The notes under the pieces: generated by a model | What the model saw: only the letters and a program-made list of their open reading frames with translations | What the model was told of the DNA's origin: nothing | Database searches by the model: none | Assembly: GCA_020073565.1 (NCBI GenBank) | Contig: JAIQEY010000023.1 | Coordinates: forward strand, 25,997 to 89,996 | Direction of reading: 5' to 3' | DNA length: 64,000 nucleotides | Source of the DNA: Terriglobia bacterium | GTDB lineage: Bacteria; Acidobacteriota; Terriglobia; Terriglobales; Acidobacteriaceae | In this document: positions 8,216 to 16,462 of the stretch, piece after piece | Numbering within the stretch: the first letter of the stretch is position 1 | Layout: every line of letters begins with the position of its first letter | Translations under genes and position numbers: made by a program

Positions 8216-9415
8216 TTACCCGCACTCTCCCGGCACGCGCACCCGAATCGTATGTGGCACGCTGCGCAACTTGCCCAGCAATTCCTCGTCGCAAGCTTGG
8301 TTGATGTCGTAGATCGCATATCCCAGCGACCCTCGCGTATCCAGCACCTGCCGCTCGATGTTGATCCCGCGATCCGCCAGGATGTCGTTAATCGCCCGCA
8401 AAATTCCCGGCACGTTGTGGTGAATATGCATCAATCGGTGCGATCCCGGCTCGTAGTCCAGATGGCAGTGCGGCAGATTCACGCTCAACAGCGAATTGCC
8501 GCTCTTGAAGTAATCGATCATGCGCGCCGAAACAAACTGCCCAATGTTCTGCTGCGCTTCTTCCGTGCTCCCGCCGATATGAGGTGTCAAGATCACGTTC
8601 GGCAGTCCTTGCAGCGCGCTCGAAAACCCGCCTCCACTTTCCGGTTCCTGCGGGAACACATCCACCGCCGCTCCCCCCAGCCTTCCGATCTTCAAATGCC
8701 GGGCCAGCGCTTCATGGTCGACCACAAACCCGCGGCTCAGATTGATCAGGCACGCGCCTTCTTTCATCGCCCCGAATTCATCGTCTGCAAACAGGTCTTG
8801 ATTCTGCGGCTTGCCATCGACGTGCAGCGTGATCACATCCGCGGTCTCCAACAACTCGCGGAAGCTCACCGCACGCGCATTCCCACGGGCCAGCACGTGC
8901 GCGACGTCGTGGAACACGACGCGCATGCCCATCGCCTCGGCCAGATCTGATACCTGCGACCCGATCTTCCCATAGCCCACAATTCCCAACGTCAGCCCGC
9001 GCACTTCGTGCGAGCCCGCCGACGATTTATTCCACATCCCGCGATGCAGTTGTGTACTCGCTTCAAACGTGCGCCGCATCAGCAGGATGATCTCGCCCAT
9101 CACCAGTTCCGCCACCGACCGGCTGTTCGAGTGCGGATCGTTAAACACTCCAATCCCCCGGTCGCTCGAGGCTACGCGATCGATCTTGTCCACCCCGATG
9201 CAGAAGGCCCCGACCGACACTAGTTCCGGGGCCGCATCCAGCACGGCCGCCGTGATGCGCGTTTTCGAACGCACCCCCAGAATCGAAGCCCCACGCGCCT
9301 TCTCGACCAGTTCCCGTTCTTCCAGCGCGCCCTTCAGCGATTCAACCTCAAACCCGGCTTCCTCAAACTGCGAAGCCGCCACCCCACTGATGTTCTCCAG
9401 CAATAGAACCTTCAA
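8216..9415 (-). CDS. serA: D-3-phosphoglycerate dehydrogenase (ACT-domain type)
   Basis: First enzyme of serine synthesis: oxidises 3-phosphoglycerate to 3-phosphohydroxypyruvate with NAD. The 399-aa length matches the E. coli-like class. The N-terminal substrate domain has VGAFCIGVDKID. The Rossmann domain carries LGIVGYGKIGSQV (GxGxxG). The catalytic arginine lies in CLINLSRGFVVD, the glutamate near AAVDVFPQEPE, and the histidine in LTPHIGGSTEEAQ. A C-terminal ACT domain (about 325-399, HNVPGILRAINDILADRGINI) is the usual serine feedback site. A TATAAT box lies 40 bases upstream of the start. Serine feeds the cysteine genes near 13.5-18 kb, but the genes are not in one operon. Confidence 0.95.
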   Translation of the reverse strand: MKVLLLENISGVAASQFEEAGFEVESLKGALEERELVEKARGASILGVRSKTRITAAVLDAAPELVSVGAFCIGVDKIDRVASSDRGIGVFNDPHSNSRSVAELVMGEIILLMRRTFEASTQLHRGMWNKSSAGSHEVRGLTLGIVGYGKIGSQVSDLAEAMGMRVVFHDVAHVLARGNARAVSFRELLETADVITLHVDGKPQNQDLFADDEFGAMKEGACLINLSRGFVVDHEALARHLKIGRLGGAAVDVFPQEPESGGGFSSALQGLPNVILTPHIGGSTEEAQQNIGQFVSARMIDYFKSGNSLLSVNLPHCHLDYEPGSHRLMHIHHNVPGILRAINDILADRGINIERQVLDTRGSLGYAIYDINQACDEELLGKLRSVPHTIRVRVPGECG

Positions 9416-9454
9416 GAACCCTCCCGGAACTAGATCGCAAGATGATCCACAGGA

Positions 9455-9460
9455 ATTATA
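9455..9460 (-). promoter_or_regulatory. Candidate -10 box of serA
   Basis: The minus strand reads TATAAT here, 40 bases before the serA start codon. No clear -35 was found at 16-18 bases upstream, so this is only a -10 suggestion. Confidence 0.35.
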
Positions 9461-9538
9461 AAGGGCGGCGCTTCCGACCTACTCCCGAGAAATGGTATTC
9501 TCCTCCTTCGCATCGTTTAACGAACCAATCAGCGCTGT

Positions 9539-9923
9539 ATGAAGAAGACGGAAGACCGTCGCCTGATTCGCCTCTCCAAAATCTGCCTGGCCCTTCCCGA
9601 GGCCACGCGCTGGTACGACGGTCACCAGCGCCGGCTTCCTGATTCGAAAAAAGACGTTCGCCTATTTCCTCAACGACCATCACGGAGACGGTATCGTCGC
9701 CGTCACCGGCAAGGTTCTGCCCGGAGACAACACGGCGCTCGCCGACGCGCAGCCCCGCAGATTCTTTCTGCCCGCCTATCTAGCATCGAAAGGATGGGTC
9801 GCACTCCGCCTGGACATCGGTGAAATCGACTGGTACGAGGTCTCCGAACTAGTCCGTGGCAGCTACCAACTCATCGCGCCCAAGCGCCTGGCCGCGCTCG
9901 TGGACGATGAGGGGCCGCACTAA
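9539..9923 (+). pseudogene. MmcQ/YjbR-like protein gene with a single-base frameshift
   Basis: The first part reads MKKTEDRRLIRLSKICLALP and ATRWYDGH, a start typical of MmcQ/YjbR (DUF419) proteins. After about codon 29 the family-like sequence continues in another frame, AGFLIRKKTFAYFLNDHHGD, to KGWVALRLDIGEIDWYEVSE and a stop at 9921-9923. Joining the frames needs loss of one base near 9625-9630 (GTCACCAGCGCC, where GTCACAGCGCC would restore frame). The whole reconstructed protein is about 127 aa, normal for the family. Either the gene is broken or the base is a sequencing/assembly error. Family members have a DNA-binding-like (CyaY-like) fold and no settled function. It diverges from serA. 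Confidence 0.75.
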
Positions 9924-10033
9924 ACCTTGCCGAAGATGTTACAAATATAAGGGTGTGGGGCACCGCGATCCGTTCGCCGCACTGAATCTTTGTGGCTACC
10001 CCTGACATCTTGTAATCCCTTGGAGGAAAACTG

Positions 10034-10651
10034 ATGGCCCACGAACTACCCCCCTTGCCGTATGACTATACGGCGCTCGAACCCACCATCGACGAGAAAA
10101 CGATGCATCTGCATCACGACATGCATCACGCCGCCTACGTCAAGAATCTGAACGCGGCGCTCGACAAACATCCTGAGTTGCACAAGAAAAGCGCGGAAGA
10201 CCTTATTCGCGACCTGAACGCCGTGCCCGAAGACATCCGTACCGCGGTCCGCAACAATGGTGGCGGCCACGTCAACCACTCTATGTTCTGGAACATCATG
10301 AAGCCCAACGGCGGAGGCGATCCCACCGGCCCCATCGCCGACGTAGTCAAGAAGACTTTCGGCGACTTCAAGACTTTTCAGGAAAAGTTTAATGCCGCCG
10401 GGGTAGGCCAATTTGGCAGCGGATGGGTGTGGCTGGCAGGCGACTCAAAGGGCGAAGTAAAAGTCTTCTCCACCCCCAATCAGGACAACCCGCTCTCGCA
10501 GGGCCTCTATCCGATCTTCGGCAACGATGTTTGGGAGCACGCCTACTATCTCAAGTACAACAATCGCCGCCCCGAGTATCTGCAGGCATGGTGGAACGTA
10601 GTCAACTGGGACGAAATCAACAAGCGCTACCAGTCGTCGCTAAAAAAGTAG
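10034..10651 (+). CDS. sodA: Superoxide dismutase, Mn/Fe family
   Basis: Converts superoxide to peroxide and oxygen; 205 aa, standard length. Metal ligands are visible: His27 in [10 protein letters not shown], a second His in [11 protein letters not shown], and Asp and His in [20 protein letters not shown] and GSGWVWL match the Mn-type sequence (the active-site Gln follows the Asn), so Mn or cambialistic use is more likely than strict Fe, but this is inference. No signal peptide, so cytoplasmic. The start is preceded by a good Shine-Dalgarno, TTGGAGGAAAACTG. Monocistronic by context. Confidence 0.95.
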   Translation: MAHELPPLPYDYTALEPTIDEKTMHLHHDMHHAAYVKNLNAALDKHPELHKKSAEDLIRDLNAVPEDIRTAVRNNGGGHVNHSMFWNIMKPNGGGDPTGPIADVVKKTFGDFKTFQEKFNAAGVGQFGSGWVWLAGDSKGEVKVFSTPNQDNPLSQGLYPIFGNDVWEHAYYLKYNNRRPEYLQAWWNVVNWDEINKRYQSSLKK

Positions 10652-10674
10652 CCCGAGTGTGTGTGTGGCGGCAT

Positions 10675-10740
10675 TCCCTTCGACTTCGCTCAGGGCAGGC
10701 TCTGCCCGCCCCAGTGTGGCGCGGACACTCTTGTCCGCGC
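10675..10740. repeat. Two adjacent palindromic repeats downstream of the SOD gene
   Basis: The first unit, CCCTTCGACTTCGCTCAGGG followed by CAGGCTCTGCCCGCC, resembles the unit at 22265-22290. The second (10719-10740) has the arms GCGCGGACA/TGTCCGCGC seen at 3348-3369. The 250-base gap 10652-10903 otherwise holds nothing I can assign. Confidence 0.7.
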
Positions 10741-10903
10741 GCCCTGTCCCAATCGATACGGTCGCGGGGCATTCACAGAGTCGTCTGAAAGAAGGTTAGA
10801 CGGAGCGCGAATGCCCAACCCGGCTGCCTACCCGTCGGTCTTTTGCCCCAGAGCGTAAGATAAAGAATAGGTCGTTCACCATCTCGCCCGTTGGGAGGTT
10901 GCG

Positions 10904-11344
10904 ATGCGCGAGCCAACGCTTGCTCTCACAGTTTTCCTCCTGATTTCATTTTTTGTGGTTGCGCAAGCCACCAAGCCCACTCCCAGGACGGCCTACTCCC
11001 CGGTTCCCGTCACAGCCGCCCGCGAGCCCAATCCGGTGAAGTCCACTCCGGAGTCCATCGCCCAAGGAAAGAAGATCTACGGCTACGACTGCGCTCAGTG
11101 TCACGGCACCGCCGGCGACGGAAAAACCGAGGTTGCCAAGGAGTTGAAGATCCCCGACCTTAGCGATCCCGCTGTTCTCAAAGACCGCACCGACGGCGCG
11201 CTCTTCTACATCCTCAAGAATGGCCATGGCAACATGCCGCGAGAAGGCGATCGCGTTAAGCCCGAGCAACTGTGGGATTTGGTCAACTATGTCCGATCGC
11301 TGGCAAGGAAGCCACCTTCTGCCGAGCCGAAGGTGTCCAACTAG
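10904..11344 (+). CDS. Exported monohaem cytochrome c, 146 aa
   Basis: Periplasmic electron carrier of the class I cytochrome c type (cytochrome_CBB3-like). A signal peptide or N-terminal anchor spans residues 5-21 (LALTVFLLISFFVVAQA). The haem-binding motif is Cys63-Ala-Gln-Cys66-His67 in YDCAQCHGTAGDGK. The likely axial methionine lies in NGHGNMPREGD, and the C-terminal helix LWDLVNYVRSLA is typical. Start ATG 10904 is preceded by TTGGGAGGTTGCG. No oxidase or dehydrogenase subunit is adjacent, so its partner is unknown. Confidence 0.9.
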   Translation: MREPTLALTVFLLISFFVVAQATKPTPRTAYSPVPVTAAREPNPVKSTPESIAQGKKIYGYDCAQCHGTAGDGKTEVAKELKIPDLSDPAVLKDRTDGALFYILKNGHGNMPREGDRVKPEQLWDLVNYVRSLARKPPSAEPKVSN

Positions 11345-11364
11345 ACCTGATCACAACGGAACCA

Positions 11365-12117
11365 TCAGCTTCCAAAGAACTCTCGGATCTGCGGCCAATA
11401 CTTGCGAACAATCAAATCTGTGCTCAAGTGCCCGCCACGCCGAAACAATTTCAATCTCACTCCCGTGACCTTCGCAAATTGCTTGACCGATCGGTACGGA
11501 ACGAATGGATCATCCTGGGCATGAAACATCATGACTTTCGACGCAGTAACTCCCCCCGCATGATATGCGGGGTTATAAAACTTTCCGCCATGCAGTTTCT
11601 TCCAATTTCGATCGGACAGCCGATATCCGTTCCCAAAAGCTTCCCGAATATATGCGGAGTAACTGGCGTTCGAAGTCTCCGCCTTCTCGGAACGCGGAAG
11701 AATCGTCCAATCCACCACTGGGCAATTGGCAATCACTTTCTTAACCCGCGGGTCGAGTGAGGAAAGAATCGCCGCTGCCCCGCCAAAACTGCCCCCGATC
11801 ACAAACAGTTCATCCGCCGCCACGCGAAATCGCCGTCCAAACGCAAGTTCTCTGAACTCGTTCGACAGTCCGCCAATCACGTCCAGAATATCCTCGTGCG
11901 GCGATCGTTCCAGGAACTCCCCGCCACTCTCCCAAGCTCCCCGATAGCGCGGATAAAACACCCAGTATCCCTTCCCGGAGAGAAATGTTGCTAGCGGCTG
12001 TTTACGCGGGATCGAAGGCATCCCATCGCACAAGATGATCGTCTTTTGAATCTTCCCCGGTCGCACCGGAGGCAGGAATTCGGTAGCAATGTCGCGGTTG
12101 AATCTTGTCCTGAACAT
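11365..12117 (-). CDS. Alpha/beta hydrolase (S9/dienelactone-hydrolase-like), 250 aa
   Basis: Predicted serine hydrolase; substrate unknown. The nucleophile elbow is GGSFGG with Ser110, the acid is probably Asp in FHAQDDPFVPYRS, and the histidine lies in RRGGHLSTD. YRGAWESGGEF forms the usual oxyanion-region loop of prolyl-oligopeptidase-like peptidases. No signal peptide, so cytoplasmic. The same-strand neighbour upstream (12190-12639) is 72 bases away and could be cotranscribed, without an obvious functional link. Confidence 0.85.
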   Translation of the reverse strand: MFRTRFNRDIATEFLPPVRPGKIQKTIILCDGMPSIPRKQPLATFLSGKGYWVFYPRYRGAWESGGEFLERSPHEDILDVIGGLSNEFRELAFGRRFRVAADELFVIGGSFGGAAAILSSLDPRVKKVIANCPVVDWTILPRSEKAETSNASYSAYIREAFGNGYRLSDRNWKKLHGGKFYNPAYHAGGVTASKVMMFHAQDDPFVPYRSVKQFAKVTGVRLKLFRRGGHLSTDLIVRKYWPQIREFFGS

Positions 12118-12189
12118 AGAGTTGCGCAGTCCCTGGCGTGATCGCCACTGTTCGCGCTTTTTCTGTACCCCGTGTCTCCCTGTCTCCTA

Positions 12190-12639
12190 TCACTCGCCCG
12201 CCGAGTGATCGTGCACGATCCTCCAGCCCTCCGGAAATTTGCGGAAGACGAGCGTAAACAGCCCATGCGGCGTTTTCCCGTCCGACATCGTCAGATGAAA
12301 CTCGCCGCGCACGAACGCCGCCCCTGGCCCCAGCATCTCGATGCGCAGATTCGCAAATTCCAGCTTCCCCATCTCGTGCCCGGCGCTCTGATAGCTCTTC
12401 TTGTACCGATCAAGCGCCGCCAGCCATCCTTTCGCCTCGTGTGCTCCCGAGAAAAAAGTCAGCTCCGGCGAATTCCAATATCCCGCCATGAATCCTTCCA
12501 AATCCTGTCGGTTCCAGGCCGCCTGCTGCTCCTCGATCACCTTTCGAATCGCCGGCGAGGCAGAATCACCCGCCTCCTGACCAAAGCTGCAGACGGTAAT
12601 GGCCACCACCGTACCCAATAGGAAAGCCGAGACGCGCAT
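12190..12639 (-). CDS. Exported NTF2-like (SnoaL/DUF4440) protein, 149 aa
   Basis: A signal peptide (MRVSAFLLGTVVAITVCSFG) precedes a single NTF2-like domain. Typical features are IRKVIEEQQAAWNRQDLEGF at the start of the cone fold, YWNSPELTFFSG, and the terminal strand pair TLVFRKFPEGWRIVHDHSAG. Proteins of this family bind small ligands or act as isomerase-like enzymes, but most are of unknown function. I assign only the fold. ATG 12639 has CTGGGAGGGGTCA upstream on the minus strand. Confidence 0.8.
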   Translation of the reverse strand: MRVSAFLLGTVVAITVCSFGQEAGDSASPAIRKVIEEQQAAWNRQDLEGFMAGYWNSPELTFFSGAHEAKGWLAALDRYKKSYQSAGHEMGKLEFANLRIEMLGPGAAFVRGEFHLTMSDGKTPHGLFTLVFRKFPEGWRIVHDHSAGE

Positions 12640-12848
12640 TGACCCCTCCCAGGCAATCAGTTTCGCATGAGTGATGGTTTTAGCGGGCGATGAAGAGACG
12701 ATGTCGAACGGAGAGAGCAGGGGTGGGCTTGAAAGTTTGCCGCGAAAGAGTTCGAAAAGGTGACGGTACGAATTCCTTACCGCGAGGGTTTAGCCGTGAG
12801 CCTTCGGTGGGACGCCCGCGAAGGCGATTATTGGCAGCAGCGGCGCTG

Positions 12849-13334
12849 CTACGCCCTGCTTTTCTTCGCGGACGCGCTCGCCGCTTTAGCCTTCTCAGCC
12901 TGCCACGGGCGCTTAGGCCGCTCGACATCCGGCTTGTCGCGATCCTTGATGCGGTCGTACTGATACGACTCGCTCACTGTCCCCAGCGACTCGTTGTACA
13001 GACTGGGCAGCGCGAGCGCTTCCTTCATCTCTTCGGCGAACTGGTGCAGCGCTTTCAGGTGATCGGCGGTCGCGGGCACTTCCGTCTTCGCGGTCTTCAG
13101 GAATTGCTGGTAGCCGCGGTTCACGAGCTTCGAGATCTCGCTTCCGATCAGGTAGCCCGGATAGGCAAAAATCTTCACGCCGCCGTCCTCGGCCTTCTGG
13201 ATCGCGGCTGAGCAATAGTACTTTTTTAGAAACACGCGTGCCTGCGTGCCGGGTGCTTCAATCAGGTCAAATCCGTGGTCGCGCAGCCAGTTGACTGCGT
13301 CTTCGTATGAGCGTTGTTCTACGTTCGTTGCCAT
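12849..13334 (-). CDS. Hypothetical protein, 161 aa
   Basis: No recognised family. It starts MATNVEQRSYEDAVNWLRDH and contains a predicted beta-alpha core (VFLKKYYCSAAIQKAEDGG, then KIFAYPGYLIGSEISKLVNR) and a long helical segment around residues 85-115. The C-terminus is very basic and Ala/Lys-rich (QAEKAKAASASAKKSRA), which could suggest nucleic-acid contact but is only a composition remark. Coding is supported by a well-defined start with no competing long frame. The 209-base gap 12640-12848 shows nothing assignable. Confidence 0.6.
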   Translation of the reverse strand: MATNVEQRSYEDAVNWLRDHGFDLIEAPGTQARVFLKKYYCSAAIQKAEDGGVKIFAYPGYLIGSEISKLVNRGYQQFLKTAKTEVPATADHLKALHQFAEEMKEALALPSLYNESLGTVSESYQYDRIKDRDKPDVERPKRPWQAEKAKAASASAKKSRA

Positions 13335-13444
13335 TGTGTGAACTCAATTCCGGTTTCTTCAGGTTAGATGCGGGGTAGCCGCGCCTCGGATTACTTGTAG
13401 TTTCCTGGAACCGAAACTCCTTGCTATGAATCTAAACAACGATA

Positions 13445-13456
13445 GTATAGATATAC
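13445..13456. promoter_or_regulatory. AT-rich palindrome upstream of cysM
   Basis: GTATAGATATAC, five-base arms around a two-base centre, in an otherwise GC-rich region 52 bases before the cysM start. It may be a -10 region (TATAGA 13446-13451 lies 19 bases after TTGCTA 13421-13426) or an operator. Neither is proven. Confidence 0.35.
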
Positions 13457-13507
13457 CTTTTTGGGGTTGCGGGCACATTACTCTAGTCATTAGGTCCTAC
13501 ATTCCGC

Positions 13508-14488
13508 ATGGCCGCAAATTCTAATCCGTTCCCTCGGCAGGCGCATGCGCGCACCGATCAGGCCACACCTCGGCCTGCGGGAGAAGCCCTCCTCGATCGC
13601 ATTGGCAACACACCGCTGCTGCCTCTCGACGCGCTCACCCGCGATCTTTCCACCATCCACCTTCTGGGAAAGGCCGAGTGGTACAACCCCGGCGGATCCA
13701 TCAAGGACCGTGCCGCCGCCAGCATCATTACCGAAGCGCGCCGCACGGGCAAGCTCGCACCCGGAAAGATTCTGCTCGATTCCACCAGCGGCAATACGGG
13801 CATTGCCTACGCCATGCTCGGCGCCGCTCTTGGATTCCCAGTCACGCTGTGCGTGCCCGAAAATGTTTCCCCGGAGCGAAAGCGCATTCTACAGGCATAC
13901 GGCGCAAATATCATCTACACCGACCCGGGCGAAGGTTCCGATGGCGCCATCAAGATCGCGCGGCAACTCGCCGCGAACCATCCTGATCTTTACTTCTACG
14001 CCGACCAGTACTCAAACGAGGCGAACTGGAGAGCGCACTACCGGTCCACCGCCAATGAAATCTGGGAGCAAACCAAAGGCCGTATTACCCACTTCGTCTC
14101 CATTCTCGGAACTACCGGAACCTTTGTCGGCACCACGCGGCGGCTGAAAGAGTTGAACCCGCACATCCACTGCATCTCGCTTCAACCCGATGCTGCTTTC
14201 CACGGGATTGAGGGAGCCAAACATCTGCCTTCGGCAATCGTGCCACACATCTACGATGCTTCGCTCGCCGATGCAAATCTGGAGATCTCGACCGAAGCGG
14301 CACACGAGATGGCAAGACGCCTGGCCCGGGAACAGGGACTGCTCGTCGGAGTCTCCTCGGCCGCCGCCGTGGTCGGCAGCCTGCAAGTCGCCGAATGCCT
14401 CAAGAAAAATCAGCCTGCGACGATTGTGACCATCCTGTGCGATTCGGGCGACAAGTATTTGAGTGAGAGATTTTGGGACGAGGGCTAA
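13508..14488 (+). CDS. cysM: PLP-dependent cysteine synthase, CysM type
   Basis: Fold-type II PLP enzyme of 326 aa that forms the C-S bond of cysteine. The PLP lysine is Lys66 in PGGSIKDRAA, the substrate loop is STSGNTGIAYAM, the phosphate clamp is LGTTGTFVGT, and the C-terminal motif is DSGDKYLSERF. Segments such as VPENVSPERKRILQAYGA resemble mycobacterial CysM, which uses O-phosphoserine and a thiocarboxylated carrier (CysO). A JAMM peptidase, a CysO-like carrier and a MoeB-rhodanese lie within 4.5 kb, which supports CysO-dependent CysM over a sulfide-using CysK. A plain cystathionine beta-synthase-like role is the alternative. Start ATG 13508. Confidence 0.85.
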   Translation: MAANSNPFPRQAHARTDQATPRPAGEALLDRIGNTPLLPLDALTRDLSTIHLLGKAEWYNPGGSIKDRAAASIITEARRTGKLAPGKILLDSTSGNTGIAYAMLGAALGFPVTLCVPENVSPERKRILQAYGANIIYTDPGEGSDGAIKIARQLAANHPDLYFYADQYSNEANWRAHYRSTANEIWEQTKGRITHFVSILGTTGTFVGTTRRLKELNPHIHCISLQPDAAFHGIEGAKHLPSAIVPHIYDASLADANLEISTEAAHEMARRLAREQGLLVGVSSAAAVVGSLQVAECLKKNQPATIVTILCDSGDKYLSERFWDEG

Positions 14489-14499
14489 GATCAAACTCA

Positions 14500-14633
14500 C
14501 CACAGAGACACAGACAAGACTGTTCAATACTTTTGATTTGTTTTTCTTGATTTCCTCTGTGACTCTGTGACTCTGTGACTCTGTGACTCTGTGACTCTGT
14601 GACTCTGTGTCTCTGTGTCTCTGTGGTGAAATA
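14500..14633. repeat. 8-base tandem repeat with an inverted partner
   Basis: Six units of TGTGACTC followed by two of TGTGTCTC (14558-14621), ending TGTGGTG. About 45 bases upstream lies ACCACAGAGACACAGACA (14501-14518), the reverse complement of the end of the array. A long hairpin can form between cysM and the JAMM gene. The words CTCTGTGTCTCTGTGGT recur in part at 3416-3436, 8153-8170 and 58371-58396. Confidence 0.85.
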
Positions 14634-14643
14634 GCGCTTTCTC

Positions 14644-15090
14644 ATGCTCACGCTGTCTCAATCTGCCTACGACTCCCTTCGTCAGCACGGCGAAGAAACC
14701 TATCCCTACGAGTGCTGCGGCGTGCTGCTGGGGCTCTTCGAGGAAGACGGCACAAAGATCGTAACCAGCGTCGCGCGCTGCGGAAACACGCGCGAGGACT
14801 CGCCGCACAACCGCTACAACATCGATCCCAGGGAACTCATCCGTATCCAGCGCGAAGGCCGCGAGCGAGGAGAGGATATCGTTGGCTTCTACCATTCTCA
14901 TCCCGACCATCCCGCCCAGTGGTCGCCGACCGACTTGGCCGAAGCGCACTGGATCGGCTGCTCATACGTGATCACGAGCGTACAGAAGGGCAAGGCTGCG
15001 GTGACAAATTCGTTCGAACTAACGGGCAGCGACGAGGCCGACAAGAAATTCGTAAGCGAGCCAACGCACCTAACCCGACCGTGGGCTTAA
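14644..15090 (+). CDS. mec: JAMM/Mov34 metallopeptidase (Mec-like), 148 aa
   Basis: Zinc isopeptidase-like enzyme. The full JAMM signature is present: Glu23 (YECCGVLLG), His84-x-His86 and Ser94-x-x-Asp97 in HSHPDHPAQWSPTD. In M. tuberculosis the homologue Mec+ cleaves CysO-cysteine to release free cysteine; Pseudomonas QbsD-type relatives trim residues after the Gly-Gly of a carrier. Both reactions fit here, since the CysO-like protein at 16463 ends Gly-Gly-Cys. The gene follows cysM with a 155-base repeat-filled spacer. Its stop overlaps the stop of the antisense phosphatase gene by four bases. Role inferred from family and context. Confidence 0.88.
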   Translation: MLTLSQSAYDSLRQHGEETYPYECCGVLLGLFEEDGTKIVTSVARCGNTREDSPHNRYNIDPRELIRIQREGRERGEDIVGFYHSHPDHPAQWSPTDLAEAHWIGCSYVITSVQKGKAAVTNSFELTGSDEADKKFVSEPTHLTRPWA

Positions 15091-15875
15091 TCCAGCACCT
15101 TCAGCACGATCGCAGTGATGTCGTCGTCCGGCGCGCTGCCATCGGAAAAGGCCAGCTGGCGGTCGAAAACGAAGTCCACGGACTCGGTGGCCGATTTGCA
15201 TTGGCATTGTGCCCAAACATTCTCCATTTGGGCAGTCCAGAACTCGACTCCCTCCCGGTTGCGCAATTCATGGAGACCGTCGGTCGCGAACAGAACGCAG
15301 TCTCCCGGGCTGAGTTGCACGACGTGCCGTTCGTAAGTGGCGCCGGGGAACATACCCGAGGGGAATCCACCCTCGCCTAACGTCTGACACGTAGTCCCAG
15401 AGATCAAGAGGGGGCGGGGCATTCCGGCATTGGAGAAGATGAGTTCTCGCGTGTCGGGATCGAACAGAGCGTACAACGTCGAGCAAAACCGGCCCCGGAT
15501 AGGGCGCTGCACGAGGCGCTCGTTCAATAGTCCGAGAACATGCGCGGTATCCGTCCCCGTCTTGTGAATCCCGCGGAGGGTCCCCATCACGAGCGCGCCA
15601 TACATGGCCGCGGGTAACCCCTTGCCGACCACGTCCCCGAGGTAGATACCGATGAAACCGTCGGGCAAACGGAAGAAGTCCGCAAAGTCGCCCGCCACGT
15701 CAGAGAAGGGGATGAAGCGGAATGCGATCTCGACGCATTCGTGGGAGAGTCCCCGGGTGGGCACCAATGACGCCTGGATGAGTTTTGCTTCCCGTGCTTG
15801 ATCGTCGCAAACGCGACCACACGGGAACTGCTCCTTCAACGACTCCGACTTCGCTTCGCGATTCACTCCAGACAA
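15087..15875 (-). CDS. SpoIIE/RsbU-type PP2C serine phosphatase, 262 aa
   Basis: Predicted Mn/Mg-dependent phosphoserine phosphatase, probably acting on anti-anti-sigma-type proteins. The PP2C core runs from DVAGDFADFFRLPDGFIGIY through GDVVGKGLPAAMYGAL, FSNAGMPRPLLI, ATDGLHELRNREG and DDDITAIVL, with the metal aspartates in DVAGD, GDVVGKG, TDG and DDDIT. A short N-terminal segment (about 1-40) has QFPCGRVCDDQAREAKLIQA, close to the linker of RsbU proteins. No sensor domain and no STAS or anti-sigma gene is adjacent. It is antisense to, and interrupts, the cysM...moeB gene series. Confidence 0.88.
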   Translation of the reverse strand: MSGVNREAKSESLKEQFPCGRVCDDQAREAKLIQASLVPTRGLSHECVEIAFRFIPFSDVAGDFADFFRLPDGFIGIYLGDVVGKGLPAAMYGALVMGTLRGIHKTGTDTAHVLGLLNERLVQRPIRGRFCSTLYALFDPDTRELIFSNAGMPRPLLISGTTCQTLGEGGFPSGMFPGATYERHVVQLSPGDCVLFATDGLHELRNREGVEFWTAQMENVWAQCQCKSATESVDFVFDRQLAFSDGSAPDDDITAIVLKVLD

Positions 15876-15924
15876 GGGCGACCACCGTTCTAAATGGATA
15901 GATCGGCAGGCCGCTGGTTTTGCT

Positions 15925-16392
15925 TTATTGGCCGAAGTAATTCCGTACTCTCGCCCGCGTCATGTAGAGCAACAGCAAGCCGGCGATCGCCACTCCGATG
16001 GCTCCTTTGAGCCGATCTCCCATCACGCCGTTGATCAGATCGCCGGTCGCGTTGATGCTGACGATCGTCACCCCAAGCACCCACCCCCAGTAATTTCGCC
16101 GGAACCACCCGACCGCCGCCAACCCGAGCGCCACAGAGAGAGCGGCGAAAAGCAGCACTGCACCTCTGCCCAGCAGAATCAGCCCAGCGTGTCCCCGCTG
16201 GTTCAGCGCCCACAGCAGGTCCAGAATTGTTCCCGGCGTCAGGAGCGTGACGGCGGCGTACGCGGCCATGGTTGCGCCGAACACGAAGAATGCACCAATG
16301 GGTACGAAGCCACGGGGGCGGATCGGTTCGTCAGGCTCCACTTTCCTCTCCTCAAAAGGCAGTTTGACACGGCCTCGCGGGCCATCCCGCAT
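15925..16392 (-). CDS. Small integral membrane protein, 155 aa
   Basis: No recognised family. After a charged N-terminus (RGRVKLPFEERKVEPDEPIR) there are about four hydrophobic helices: roughly residues 29-52, 66-92, 97-118 and 130-147. It ends with a basic segment, RARVRNYFGQ. It lies 49 bases downstream of nothing coding upstream on its strand and 49 bases before the phosphatase gene, so the two may be one transcript, with no functional hint. Divergent from the CysO-like gene. Confidence 0.7.
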   Translation of the reverse strand: MRDGPRGRVKLPFEERKVEPDEPIRPRGFVPIGAFFVFGATMAAYAAVTLLTPGTILDLLWALNQRGHAGLILLGRGAVLLFAALSVALGLAAVGWFRRNYWGWVLGVTIVSINATGDLINGVMGDRLKGAIGVAIAGLLLLYMTRARVRNYFGQ

Positions 16393-16462
16393 CTATCGAA
16401 AAAATCGATCTGACCGATCGGAGTTGCTGAATCTTCACGCGATACCTTAGCATCTTGTTGGT

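Noticed and set aside
11991..12266. 91-codon minus-strand frame between the hydrolase and NTF2-like genes
   Set aside because: Overlaps both better-supported genes and has no family features.
14558..14621. Possible CRISPR array
   Set aside because: Units are 8 bases, contiguous and without spacers, so it is a simple tandem repeat.
15087..16392. Treating the antisense phosphatase and membrane protein as parts of the cysteine system
   Set aside because: They lie on the other strand and their families have no known link to sulfur carriers; proximity alone is insufficient.
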